This document shows positions 1 to 10,948 of a stretch of DNA of 64,000 bases, one piece after another (positions within the stretch are counted from its first letter, which is position 1; each line of letters begins with the position of its first letter). The notes under the pieces are model-generated. The model ran no database searches, was not told the origin of the DNA, and saw only the letters and a program-made list of their open reading frames with translations. Location of the stretch: assembly GCF_024543085.1 (NCBI RefSeq), contig NZ_JANHNZ010000001.1:416876-480875 (forward strand), written 5' to 3'. The DNA comes from Granulicatella seriolae (lineage in GTDB: Bacteria; Bacillota; Bacilli; Lactobacillales; Aerococcaceae). A program made the position numbers and the translations under genes.

Positions 1-190
1 CAAAAATTAATGCTTTTGTATCGCTTGTCATAATGTTTATTTTTTTCTACAAAGCACATTTTAGTTCAAACTATTACAAATTGTATCAATAAAGTTGAGT
101 ATGATTCAAGTATAAGGCAGATTTTATCAATTAAATAGCCGCACATATTAGAGCTTATAGCATACAACCATATAAAGTTTTCTTCAAAAA

Positions 191-446
191 GGAGCTGAGC
201 AAAAAGTCCTTGCTGCTATTTAAACAAAAGAGTTTTGCGAAAATCTTACCAGAAATAACGGTGCAAAGATAGCTGACGCACAGTGGATGTTTGGCGCTTT
301 CGCCGATTACAGCCACGTAGACAGCTAAGCCAGTGAGACCTTGGCTCACTGCGGTGCCACCGTTCTCATTTCTGATAAGATTTTCGCAAAACTCTTTTGT
401 GATTTAAAAATACATATTAGTCATTATGGACTTTTTGCCCAGCCCC
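191..446 (+). repeat. Palindromic structured element, copy 1
   Basis: Full copy of the window-wide palindrome family, in the orientation that reads ATAACGGTG first. The ends are GGAGCTGAGCAAAAAGTCC and GGACTTTTTGCCCAGCCCC. The long arms are complementary (left AGTTTTGCGAAAATCTTA, right TAAGATTTTCGCAAAACT) and differ in sequence from most other copies while staying paired. The apex hairpin is GGCG-CTTT-CGCC instead of the usual CGGCT-TC-AGCCG. It lies downstream of the YolD-like gene. The first 190 bases of the window hold nothing else I can support. Confidence 0.85.
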
Positions 447-482
447 ATCAGCTCCAAATTAGTTATATTATTGTTTGTTTTT

Positions 483-845
483 TTAGTTCTCAGTTATCGC
501 CGCTACATCAATAGCTACGATATCGTCTATGTTGAGCATATAGTGTTTATTTGGTGATTGAATCCCTACCTGTTCCGGTGTCAACTGGGTAATGTATCCT
601 GACACTGACTCTCTCTTGTTTTTCTTTATAACAATGAAATTTAAGGTCAGTCCATTAGAATAGGCTTGATTAAGTAGCAGCACTTTTTCTGATAATGGTA
701 ATGTCGCACTAAAATCAATAGTATGCCCTGTCTCGTTTAAAGCAGTAGAATGTTCCGACAAGAAAAAGCCCATCCATTTCGCCATTTTCCGGTCGTTGTA
801 TTCTCTTGCTGACTTGAATGGTAGGTAGGAGCGATCAACTGTCAT
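483..845 (-). CDS. YolD-like protein, partner of the Y-family polymerase
   Basis: A 120-residue protein matching the YolD-like family, small proteins of Firmicutes encoded next to UmuC/UvrX-type polymerases. The N-terminal DRKMAKWMGFFLSEH stretch (about residues 18-32) resembles the family hallmark of a charged DR-x-KW-x-FFL-x-EH segment; a beta-rich domain follows. The start ATG overlaps the stop of the upstream polymerase gene as ATGA (842-845), so translation is probably coupled and the two form one SOS transcript. YolD proteins are thought to be UmuD-like accessory factors, but the biochemical role is not settled. No catalytic residues are evident. The 3' side meets palindromic element copy 1. 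Confidence 0.85.
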   Translation of the reverse strand: MTVDRSYLPFKSAREYNDRKMAKWMGFFLSEHSTALNETGHTIDFSATLPLSEKVLLLNQAYSNGLTLNFIVIKKNKRESVSGYITQLTPEQVGIQSPNKHYMLNIDDIVAIDVAAITEN

Positions 846-2257
846 GTTAACCCATCCAATCCGCCCGCTGAATGACCACCAATAAGCTTGCTTCTGGCTA
901 CACTTCGTGAACTCTCTAAAAGTGAGTTGGCTTTTTGGATGGAAAGGTAACCAAACTTATCTCTAATGTCATCGACAGTTTTTTCTAGTCTTTCTTGTTT
1001 TTCTACTTCTTCTATATCATCAAATAAGGAAAGAATAGTGTAGTTCTCATCAACTAAGCCATCATATCTAACTGAAATATTTCGAACTGCCCCATTAGAA
1101 TAATTCTTTCTGAATAAAGATAAGACATGGTTAGTCAAGTCTCGACTGCTTTGACTTGGTTCGATTTTTTTCTGTACACTAATGGATTTTCTTCTTTCTT
1201 GTCGAGAAAATCCTATATAGATAGACACAACTGTAGCCTTACGGTGTCGCTTTCGCAATCGAATAGCCACTTGTTCTGCCATTTCGGATAAGACCAATTC
1301 AATGTCTCTTTGCTTTACATAGTCTTTTGGCAGAATTTGAGCATTGCCTAGTCCGGTACTTTTTGCTTGATAAGGTTCGATAACTTTGCTTTCATCAACA
1401 CCATTTGCATGAAAAAATAGCTGTAGGCCTATAAGACCAAACTCTTTTTTTAATAGGTCTGGATTGGTATTTGCTAAATCCTTGATGGTATAAATCCCCA
1501 TCTGCTTTAAGCGTCTCTCCGTTCGATGTCCAATTCCCCAAAAATCTGTCATAGGCTCAATCTTCCAAACTTTTGTTTCTACATCTTCATAAGACCAATT
1601 TGCACGCATGCTTTTAGTATGTTTAGCCTCATTGTCTAAGGCCAACTTGGCCAAAAGTGGATTGGCATTACTCATCCCTACTGTCGAATAAACTCCTGTC
1701 TTAGTCCAAATATCATGCTGGATATTACGAGATAAAAGGTCTAGTTTCTCTCTTTGAGAAAGACTTTTATCCTTAATAAAATAAGGTAGAGACCTCGTTA
1801 AATCAATAAATCCCTCATCAATAGAGTAAGGCAAGATTTCCTCTTTTGGCGCATAATTTTGAAAGATTTCTTGAATTTCTAAATTTCTTTGAATATAAAG
1901 CCCCATCCTAGGTGGAACAATCCAGGTTTGTTTGGCCCAACTTTCTATAAACTGAATATAATCTGCTGTTGGCTCTATACCCTGTTTTTTAGCTATGGCC
2001 CAACGAAATTTTCGTGTTTTCATATCAAATGGCAAATCGTTGCTACGACCAACATTATCTCTACCAAATACTTTTTTAAATGTTGGCGAACTAGCCAAAA
2101 TTAATCCATTGGTATGGTCAGCTCGACTCATCACACACAGTGATGTTGTCAAAGGGTGTAATCCTCTGTCCACACATTCAACACTAGCATAGAAAGACTT
2201 CATATCGAAAAATGCAATGTCCGACTTAGGTTCTCTACTGTAATCAATCCATCCCAT
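842..2257 (-). CDS. Y-family translesion DNA polymerase (UmuC/UvrX-like)
   Basis: A 471-residue ImpB/MucB/SamB-family polymerase that copies damaged DNA. The N-terminal FFDMKSFYASVE motif (Asp18) and the SIDE motif (around residue 147) supply the metal-binding carboxylates. A helix-hairpin-helix segment GIGHRTERRLKQMGI follows near residue 240, and a little-finger domain lies in the C-terminal third. The family member most like it is the plasmid/prophage UvrX/YqjW type rather than DinB. It is first in a two-gene unit with the YolD-like gene, and its promoter has a LexA-type box inside the -35/-10 spacer, so DNA-damage induction is expected. The gene looks intact. Confidence 0.93.
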   Translation of the reverse strand: MGWIDYSREPKSDIAFFDMKSFYASVECVDRGLHPLTTSLCVMSRADHTNGLILASSPTFKKVFGRDNVGRSNDLPFDMKTRKFRWAIAKKQGIEPTADYIQFIESWAKQTWIVPPRMGLYIQRNLEIQEIFQNYAPKEEILPYSIDEGFIDLTRSLPYFIKDKSLSQREKLDLLSRNIQHDIWTKTGVYSTVGMSNANPLLAKLALDNEAKHTKSMRANWSYEDVETKVWKIEPMTDFWGIGHRTERRLKQMGIYTIKDLANTNPDLLKKEFGLIGLQLFFHANGVDESKVIEPYQAKSTGLGNAQILPKDYVKQRDIELVLSEMAEQVAIRLRKRHRKATVVSIYIGFSRQERRKSISVQKKIEPSQSSRDLTNHVLSLFRKNYSNGAVRNISVRYDGLVDENYTILSLFDDIEEVEKQERLEKTVDDIRDKFGYLSIQKANSLLESSRSVARSKLIGGHSAGGLDGLT

Positions 2258-2294
2258 CGTTAAGACCCCTTTATTTGTTGTTTACTTTAATCAC

Positions 2295-2323
2295 ATTATA
2301 CGAACTTATGTTCTGCTCTTCAA
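2295..2323 (-). promoter_or_regulatory. SOS promoter with embedded LexA box
   Basis: Reading the minus strand, -35 TTGAAG (2323-2318) and -10 TATAAT (2300-2295) are separated by exactly 17 bp. The spacer holds CGAACTTATGTTCT (plus-strand 2301-2314), which fits the Gram-positive LexA/DinR operator GAAC-N4-GTTC. Repressor bound here would block both hexamers. This explains the control of the polymerase/YolD unit. Confidence 0.85.
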
Positions 2324-2532
2324 GGGGAACATGGTTTAAATTTCATAGATAGAGAGTTGATGGTGAACAATATACCTGTCGTGAATAATGCTTTATTTCT
2401 CTAGCATAAAACTTTCATGTTTACGAAACTTTTATCTTCTTTTTGAAAATCATACTACTATTCTGGCAACAAAATTAGCCTAGGCTTCTATATACTAAAT
2501 ACGAAGACATCAATAAAGAAGGAGGACTTTAA

Positions 2533-4703
<2,171 letters not shown>

Positions 4704-4731
4704 AACTTCCTCCATAAGAAAGGTGAAAAAC

Positions 4732-6045
4732 ATGAGTACAACTTATAATACGTTCCAAAATTTTATCGATAAAAAAATACTACCAGTAGCCATAAAATTC
4801 GCTGGTAACAAAACTATTCAGGCTATTTCAGGTGGATTAATGTACACTTTGCCGCTAACATTAGGAGCTTCCTTATTTTCTATTCTAGCAAATTTCCCAA
4901 TTCCTATCGTTAATGAGTGGTTAAGTGGACTTGGAGTAACAACTCATTTTAATGCTGTAATGGGTGGGACCCTAAACGCTATTGCACTATTGATTGCGTT
5001 TTCTATACCCTATACTTACACAAAATTAGCGAACAAGTCAAGCGCAAATCCAATCATGGCGGCCTTCATCTCCTTCTCCTCTTTTCTTGTATTGATGCCT
5101 CAAACAATTGGAGATGCTGAACAGCCAATTGCTGCCTTATCTTATAACTATCTAGGTAGTTCTGGTATGTTCGTAGCTATTATCGTTGGTTTACTTGTCG
5201 CTAAAGCCTATATCGCACTGGTTCAAAACCAACGGCTATTGATAAAAATGCCAGAAGGTGTTCCACCCATGGTTTCCCAATCTTTTGAACCTTTAGTGGT
5301 TGCCTTAATCATCTTAATTGGAGTTGTAGCTGTCCGTATCGGTCTTAGCTTCACTCCCCTCAACAACATTTTCTCACTAGTTCAAATGGTCATTGGTGAA
5401 CCGTTAATGAAATTAGGTAGTTCAGCACCAGCTCTCATCCTGATTACTGTCATTGCAAATGGGCTATTCTTCTTCGGGATTCACCCAAATGCCATCAACA
5501 CTGCTCTTGTTCCTTTACTAATGAGTATGGCGCTAGCCAACGTTGAAGCTTTTCAAAAAGGTGTCACCATTCCTTATAAAGATATTATGATTTTGAATAG
5601 TTTCTTGAACAATGACGCCGTTGGAAGTACACTAAGTTTATTAATAGCCATCTTGATTTTCTGTAAAAGTCAACGCTATCGTTCCTTTGCAAAAGTAGCT
5701 ATTATTCCAAACTTCTTTAATGTCAACGAGCCTGTTATTTTTGGTATACCAATCATGCTAAACCCTGTTTTATTAATTCCATTTTTATTAAGTACCGTGA
5801 TTACAGCTTCTATGGGATATCTTGCTTCGATAACTGGCTTTATTTCTTATTACAATCCAATTATCGGTATGGGCTTACCATGGACAACACCAAAAATGTT
5901 CGCTAGTTTACTGTCAATGGGTTGGCAAGGGTTTGCTTTACGGATTATCTGCTTGGTTGTTATGGTATTCGTTTATCTGCCATTTATTAAAGCACTGGAC
6001 CGCAAAGAATTAGAAAAAGAAAAGGAGATGCCAAATGTTCAATAA
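4732..6045 (+). CDS. celB: PTS sugar transporter subunit IIC, cellobiose/lactose family
   Basis: A 437-residue multi-spanning membrane permease of the PTS lactose/cellobiose family. It translocates and helps phosphorylate beta-glucosides. About ten hydrophobic segments are visible, and the FGIHPNAINTAL and NVNEPVIFGIPIMLNP stretches are family hallmarks. The start ATG at 4732 is chosen over an upstream GTG because GAAAGGTG lies six bases before it. No EIIA or EIIB gene is adjacent, so it must borrow these from elsewhere. Its 3' end overlaps the next GH1 gene by 11 bases, and the RBS of that gene lies inside it, indicating a coupled EIIC-GH1-ROK operon. Confidence 0.92.
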   Translation: MSTTYNTFQNFIDKKILPVAIKFAGNKTIQAISGGLMYTLPLTLGASLFSILANFPIPIVNEWLSGLGVTTHFNAVMGGTLNAIALLIAFSIPYTYTKLANKSSANPIMAAFISFSSFLVLMPQTIGDAEQPIAALSYNYLGSSGMFVAIIVGLLVAKAYIALVQNQRLLIKMPEGVPPMVSQSFEPLVVALIILIGVVAVRIGLSFTPLNNIFSLVQMVIGEPLMKLGSSAPALILITVIANGLFFFGIHPNAINTALVPLLMSMALANVEAFQKGVTIPYKDIMILNSFLNNDAVGSTLSLLIAILIFCKSQRYRSFAKVAIIPNFFNVNEPVIFGIPIMLNPVLLIPFLLSTVITASMGYLASITGFISYYNPIIGMGLPWTTPKMFASLLSMGWQGFALRIICLVVMVFVYLPFIKALDRKELEKEKEMPNVQ

Positions 6046-7399
6046 AGACTTCCTATGGGGGGCTTCCACCAGCGCCTATCAAGTAGAGGGGGCTTGGAAC
6101 GAAGATGGTAAAGAGCCTTCTGTTCAAGACATCCGACAAGTACCTGAGGACACCACTGATTTTAAGGTCGCTGCCGATCATTATCACCGTTGGCAAGAAG
6201 ACGTAGCTTTGTTCAAAGAAATGGGTCTAAAAGCTTACCGCTTTTCTATCTCTTGGAGCAGAGTCATGCCAAATGGTGCTATCAATCCTAAAGGTGTAGC
6301 CTTCTACCAACAACTGATTGATGAATTAACAGCTAATGGCATTGAACCAATAGTGACTGTCTTTCATTTTGATTTACCTGCTTCACTAAAAGAAAAAGGT
6401 GGTTGGAGCAACAGAGAAACGATAGATGCTTTTTGCAATTATTGCCATTTTCTTTTTGATACCTTTGGCGGCAAAGTGACTTATTGGCAAACGATTAATG
6501 AGCAAAATATGCTTACTTTGGCTGGCAAAGTGTTATCTGGAAACCAAAAATCATGGAAAGATATTTTCCAAGAAAATCATCATATGTTAGTCGCTCAAGC
6601 TAAAGTCATGGGTATTTATCATGATGGTAACTATCCAGGAAAGATAGGACCAGCACCGAATATTTGTGCTATCTATCCAGCAACGTCTTCAGCTGAAGAT
6701 CAGCTAGCAGCTGACTATATGAGTGCTATCCGCAATTGGCTATACCTTGATGCAGCAGTATATGGTATCTATAATCAACAAGCTATGCAAATCTTACGCG
6801 CCCTTGATGCTGAGCCTTTTATCAGCGAGGAAGATCGTCAGATTATGGCCAACAACACTTGTGATTATATTGCCTTTAATTATTACAATACAGCCTGTGC
6901 TAAAGCCTCCCCTCTTGATTCAGAAACCAAGCAAGGTGATCAACAAAAAGGGTTCTCAGTTGCAGGATTTTTCACTGGTGTCGAAAATACAAATCTACCA
7001 AAAACAGAATTTGGTTGGGCAATCGATCCAGTTGGTTTAAGAGTGACAGCACACCAAATCTATTCTCGTTACCATTTGCCAATGTTGATTACAGAAAACG
7101 GTTTGGGTGGTCGTGATATTTTAGAAGCAGATGGGCACGTTCATGACGATTACCGGATTGCATATTTGCGAGACCATATTGCTGAGTTACAAAAATGTGT
7201 TGAAGATGGACTACCCTTTATTGGTTATTGCCCTTGGAGTGCTATTGATTTGATTAGTACCCACGAAGGCATGCGCAAACGGTATGGCTTTATCTACGTC
7301 AACCGTAGTGACTTTGACTTAAAAGATCTGAAACGGTACAAAAAAGATAGTTTTTACTGGTATAAAAAATTGATTGCATCTAATGGGCAAGAACGTTAG
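6035..7399 (+). CDS. GH1 6-phospho-beta-glucosidase
   Basis: A 454-residue GH1 enzyme, the second in this locus. The family start FLWGASTSAYQVEGA is at residues 5-19. The acid/base Glu156 is in TINEQN, the nucleophile Glu354 in ITENG, and the phosphate-loop KRYG and KKDSF motifs sit near the C-terminus. Translation starts inside the EIIC gene with AAAGGAG upstream. It differs clearly in sequence from the GH1 protein at 2533, so it is not a recent duplicate and may act on a different aryl- or disaccharide-phosphate. It is followed after 14 bases by the ROK kinase. Confidence 0.93.
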   Translation: MFNKDFLWGASTSAYQVEGAWNEDGKEPSVQDIRQVPEDTTDFKVAADHYHRWQEDVALFKEMGLKAYRFSISWSRVMPNGAINPKGVAFYQQLIDELTANGIEPIVTVFHFDLPASLKEKGGWSNRETIDAFCNYCHFLFDTFGGKVTYWQTINEQNMLTLAGKVLSGNQKSWKDIFQENHHMLVAQAKVMGIYHDGNYPGKIGPAPNICAIYPATSSAEDQLAADYMSAIRNWLYLDAAVYGIYNQQAMQILRALDAEPFISEEDRQIMANNTCDYIAFNYYNTACAKASPLDSETKQGDQQKGFSVAGFFTGVENTNLPKTEFGWAIDPVGLRVTAHQIYSRYHLPMLITENGLGGRDILEADGHVHDDYRIAYLRDHIAELQKCVEDGLPFIGYCPWSAIDLISTHEGMRKRYGFIYVNRSDFDLKDLKRYKKDSFYWYKKLIASNGQER

Positions 7400-7413
7400 G
7401 AGATGTGAGAACG

Positions 7414-8313
7414 ATGAACCTTTTTGTCATTGATGTCGGTGGAACATTTATCAAATATGCTGTTTACCAAAGTAAAACTCATGAACTAAGCCATAAAGGA
7501 AAGGTGCCAACACCAACCACTAATCAAACTGATTTTTTAACAGCCATCGAACAAGTGAAACATCAACTACCACTTAAAATTGATGGAATTGCTCTTAGCC
7601 TTCCTGGTACTATTGATACGGATACTGGTTATGTAAGCCAAGGTGGCTCCTTACGCTATAATGATCGCGTCAACTTAAAAGAAATTATGGAGGATTACTT
7701 TGCATGTCCAGTCACTATTGAAAATGATGCTCGTTGTGCTGCACTAGCCGAAATCTGGCAAGGAAATCTAAAAGGAGTTCGTCATGGTTTGGTCCTAGTT
7801 TTAGGAACAGGGCTGGGTGGAGCCATTGTCATCGATGGAAAAATCTACAAGGGGGCTCATCTCTATGCAGGCGAACTATCCATATTTTTGACCAAAAATA
7901 TCCGAAAGCATGGTAATAGTGCCATATTAGGAATGCAGGTTAGTATTCCTCGTTTAATGAAACACTTGAACCAAGTACACAACACTAACCTAGATGGCAT
8001 CACTCTTTTAGACCAAATTCAAGATGGAGACGCTGAATTACAAGTTGTCTTAGATGAGTATTTGGATCAATTTTCACAACAATTATTTAACTTTCAAATG
8101 TCCTATGATCCAGAAGTTATATTAATTGGTGGTGGAATCAGTCAAAATCCATATTTTTACAAGAGATTGCTAGAGCGCATGTCCTCTTTTTATGAACTCT
8201 TACCTATTCCAATTCCACATGTCGAAATTAAGAGATGCCGGTTTGAGAATGATGCAAACTTGCTCGGTGCTGTTAAAAATTTTATGATGTATGCTTCTGA
8301 AAGTAGATTGTAA
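7414..8313 (+). CDS. ROK-family sugar kinase
   Basis: A 299-residue ROK-family protein, likely a cytoplasmic kinase of glucose or of a beta-glucoside. Visible motifs are the DVGGTFIK phosphate-1 loop at the N-terminus, ENDARCAALAE, and VLGTGLGGAI. The ROK zinc-binding CxCGxxGC cluster is absent, as in BglK-like beta-glucoside kinases. The ATG at 7414 is preferred over a GTG at 7405 because AGGAGA at 7398-7403 would be too close to the GTG. It is the last gene of the EIIC-GH1-ROK operon. Substrate choice is inferred from its neighbours only. Confidence 0.85.
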   Translation: MNLFVIDVGGTFIKYAVYQSKTHELSHKGKVPTPTTNQTDFLTAIEQVKHQLPLKIDGIALSLPGTIDTDTGYVSQGGSLRYNDRVNLKEIMEDYFACPVTIENDARCAALAEIWQGNLKGVRHGLVLVLGTGLGGAIVIDGKIYKGAHLYAGELSIFLTKNIRKHGNSAILGMQVSIPRLMKHLNQVHNTNLDGITLLDQIQDGDAELQVVLDEYLDQFSQQLFNFQMSYDPEVILIGGGISQNPYFYKRLLERMSSFYELLPIPIPHVEIKRCRFENDANLLGAVKNFMMYASESRL

Positions 8314-8329
8314 TAGAAATCCTATTATA

Positions 8330-8486
8330 TGGATTTAGGCAAAAATCTATAAAGAATAAAATCTAACCCTAAATCACAAAAGAGTTTCCAAGAAATGGAT
8401 TAGAAATCGAAACGGTAGCACCGTTATTTTTGATCCATTTCTCAGAAACTCTTTTGTTTTGTTATACTATAGACTTTTGCCTAACT
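8330..8486. repeat. Palindromic structured element, copy 2 (short form)
   Basis: Short version of the palindrome family, about 157 bp. The outer arms (CAAAAGAGTTTCCAAGAAAT and its near-complement ATTTCTCAGAAACTCTTTTG) close directly on a small ACGGTAGCACCGT apex. The whole central multi-hairpin region of the long form is missing. Ends resemble the family ends but are eroded. It fills the gap between the ROK gene and the convergent AllD-like gene and could act as a two-way terminator. Confidence 0.75.
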
Positions 8487-8537
8487 CCATTTTAACTTCT
8501 AGGACTTTTTCCAATATCTAGTTACTAATGCTCTATT

Positions 8538-9605
8538 CTATTCCTTCTCCGCAAAAGCATTGGATCCACCATATTTATCAAAATGAACTATATCACTTTT
8601 TAGATATTCATAAATATTCTTTTCAATTGGTATACCTTCATTCATGTACTCTTCAAAATTAAGCTGATTGATTTCCCCTGGATAATACACTTGCCTAAAA
8701 CCTTCTGCCGCTGGAATAGCATGCAATTCATCCACCATTGTTTCAATACTTTTCTTAAATGTTTCCAGATCTGTAAACCGCTCTGGATCAATCAAGATAT
8801 ATATTTGACCCAAATCTCTTCCTTTAGTTAAATCTGTATACATAGAAGAGACATGTTTTCCAAAAGGTAAACCTAGTAGCATCCCTGATAAAATATCCAC
8901 CATCATCATTAACCCAAATCCTTTTGGACCCGAAATTGGTAGTAGCCCATGTACATCATGTGGATTAGTCGTTGGTTGCCCTTTAGCATTCACAGCCCAA
9001 GTATCTGGTATCTCTCTATTCTTAGACCGAGCATCTAAAATTTTACCCCATGCTTGCACAGTCGTTGCCATATCAAAGACAACTGGTTCTCCATGTTTTC
9101 TCGGAGCACCAATAGCAATCGGATTAGTCCCGAAATAATTTTCCGTACCTCCAAAAGGAACTACCATTGGATCAGATTGGCACATACAAATACCAATCAA
9201 ATCTTTTTGTGCAGCCCTTTTAACATAATATGATAAAGCACCGCTATGACTCATATGCTTAATACCGACAATCGCTACACCAGATTCTTTAGCCATATCC
9301 ATTGCGTAATCTAAACCTTTTAGAGCTACAAATTGACCTACACCATTTTCACCATGAACAATACCCGAACTCGGTCCAGTTTTTTCAAACGTTATTTTCG
9401 GATCTAGATTCACGCCACCTTTAGCTATTCTTTCTGCATAATAATCTACACGAACCGCACCATGGGAATGAATTCCATTCGCATCGGCAAAAACAAGATG
9501 CTCAGCGACACTATTAGCATGACTAGACTTTAATCCTGCCTTTTCTAATTTATCTTGAATCAAGTCATGTAGCTCTTGAGCTTGTACAATTACTGTTTCG
9601 TTCAT
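8538..9605 (-). CDS. AllD/Ldh2-family dehydrogenase (ureidoglycolate dehydrogenase-like)
   Basis: A 355-residue member of the malate/L-lactate/ureidoglycolate dehydrogenase (Ldh_2, YiaK) family. These enzymes oxidise 2-hydroxy acids with NAD(P). The N-terminal GIHSHGAVR motif, the active-site-region KHMSHSGAL and the NPIAIGAP loop are typical. Relatives also use malate, sulfolactate or 2,3-diketogulonate. The context with AllF/AllG/AllH makes ureidoglycolate to oxalurate the best guess. It is the last gene of the leftward five-gene operon and is separated from the symporter gene by a strong hairpin. The RBS is GAAAGGA. Length agrees with E. coli AllD. Confidence 0.85.
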   Translation of the reverse strand: MNETVIVQAQELHDLIQDKLEKAGLKSSHANSVAEHLVFADANGIHSHGAVRVDYYAERIAKGGVNLDPKITFEKTGPSSGIVHGENGVGQFVALKGLDYAMDMAKESGVAIVGIKHMSHSGALSYYVKRAAQKDLIGICMCQSDPMVVPFGGTENYFGTNPIAIGAPRKHGEPVVFDMATTVQAWGKILDARSKNREIPDTWAVNAKGQPTTNPHDVHGLLPISGPKGFGLMMMVDILSGMLLGLPFGKHVSSMYTDLTKGRDLGQIYILIDPERFTDLETFKKSIETMVDELHAIPAAEGFRQVYYPGEINQLNFEEYMNEGIPIEKNIYEYLKSDIVHFDKYGGSNAFAEKE

Positions 9606-9624
9606 TATTCTGTCCTTTCATAAA

Positions 9625-9664
9625 GATAGGTTTTGAAATCAAGTTTTCAATTTCAAAACCTATC
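9625..9664. terminator. Intra-operon hairpin (attenuator or processing stem)
   Basis: A 15-bp perfect stem (GATAGGTTTTGAAAT and complement) with a 10-base loop lies between the symporter and dehydrogenase genes. The minus-strand 3' side is followed only by CTTTATG, a weak T-tract. It may lower expression of the last gene or protect the upstream mRNA rather than terminate fully. Confidence 0.55.
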
Positions 9665-9670
9665 TATTCA

Positions 9671-10897
9671 CTATATTTTGACTTTCCCATTAAAAATATC
9701 ATAATCAATCTCATTGACAGATTTTGCTACAATAATAGCCGTGTAAACATCTGAGTTAACATTTAATATCGTACGAAGCATACCAACAAACCATTCTACT
9801 CCCGCAAAAATTGCAATACTTTCAATTGGTAATCCCATTTGTGGCACAATAATCGCTAAAGAAACTAATCCTGCTCCTGGAACAACAGCATTGGCCAGCG
9901 AGATAAATGTGGCTGCAATTGCGACATAAACTATTTGTTGGATTCCAAATTCAATATTATACATTTGTGAAATAGCTGTTACTGTGATAGCCATATGCAT
10001 AGCTGAACCATTACTATTCAATGACATGCCTAATGGCAAAACAAGATTTGTAATTCTATCACTTAACCCCAACTTATACTTTGTCTCTTCCATTGCTATT
10101 GGTAAAGTAATCGCTGATGAAGTTGTTGCAAGTGCCATAATAGACATATTTTTCATATTGCGTACTAAACGAATTGGATTTACTCTTGCATATAATGTAA
10201 TCACTAAAATCCATAGAATCATAAACAGTAGCGTAGCAAAGGCATATACTGTTAAATATTTTATTAAAGGTAAAATAATTTGAATTCCTAAGTTACTAAT
10301 TGTGGATGAAATTAATGCAAAAATCCCAATTGGTGCTATAACCATCACATAACGGATAATCATAATAATCACATCATTGAAATCTACAATAATTTTAGCC
10401 AGTTGTGATTGTGGATCCTTTTCCATAAACTTATTTAATGCAACACCGAAGAATAAGGCGAAGACAATAATTTGAATAATAGAGCCTTTCGAAAGAGAAT
10501 CAAAGATATTGATTGGGAAGAAGCCTAAAAGGGTTTCTGAAAAAGAAATTTCTTGTGCTTGTATGGATGAATTCTGTAATCCTGCTACATTAGAAGCGTC
10601 ACCTGCCTTAAACACAAGTGCCATAAAAATTCCCCAAACAGCCGCCAGAAATGAAGAGATTCCAAAAACAAAGATCGTTCTTCCACCTAAACTTGTTAAT
10701 TCTTTTGACTCAATGCTTCCTACAGCTTGTATAATTTGACCTAATATCAAGACTGGTATCACCATCTGCATCAACTTTAAAAATACATCTCCGAGTATTT
10801 TTAAATGTTGAGCAATAACCGGGAAAAATAATCCTAGTAAGATACCTAAAATGACAGCAATAACTATTTGGGTTATCATGGACACTTTTTTTGTCAT
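9671..10897 (-). CDS. Dicarboxylate/amino acid:cation symporter (DAACS family)
   Basis: A 408-residue membrane protein of the glutamate/dicarboxylate:cation symporter family, importing an anionic substrate with Na+ or H+. Eight or so hydrophobic segments and the re-entrant serine-rich ATTSSAITLPIAM loop (about residues 255-267) are visible, followed by SLNSNGSAMHMAIT, the family metal/substrate site. GAGGGGG precedes the ATG. It is the fourth gene of the operon. It could bring in a small carboxylate used by the pathway, or export or exchange a product such as oxamate; this cannot be told from the sequence. Confidence 0.9.
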   Translation of the reverse strand: MTKKVSMITQIVIAVILGILLGLFFPVIAQHLKILGDVFLKLMQMVIPVLILGQIIQAVGSIESKELTSLGGRTIFVFGISSFLAAVWGIFMALVFKAGDASNVAGLQNSSIQAQEISFSETLLGFFPINIFDSLSKGSIIQIIVFALFFGVALNKFMEKDPQSQLAKIIVDFNDVIIMIIRYVMVIAPIGIFALISSTISNLGIQIILPLIKYLTVYAFATLLFMILWILVITLYARVNPIRLVRNMKNMSIMALATTSSAITLPIAMEETKYKLGLSDRITNLVLPLGMSLNSNGSAMHMAITVTAISQMYNIEFGIQQIVYVAIAATFISLANAVVPGAGLVSLAIIVPQMGLPIESIAIFAGVEWFVGMLRTILNVNSDVYTAIIVAKSVNEIDYDIFNGKVKI

Positions 10898-10948
10898 TAT
10901 AAATCCCCCTCTGTTACCGTCAGTAATCGACGGACCAAACCTTTCGCT

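Noticed and set aside
155..349. Small open frame on the minus strand within element copy 1
   Set aside because: Falls in the palindrome; similar frames in other copies (24914-25102, 45843-46037, 42501-42695) come from the shared core and have no RBS or conserved protein start.
10509..10739. Plus-strand open frames opposite the DAACS and MFS genes
   Set aside because: Antisense shadows without RBS; the minus-strand genes have clear family motifs.
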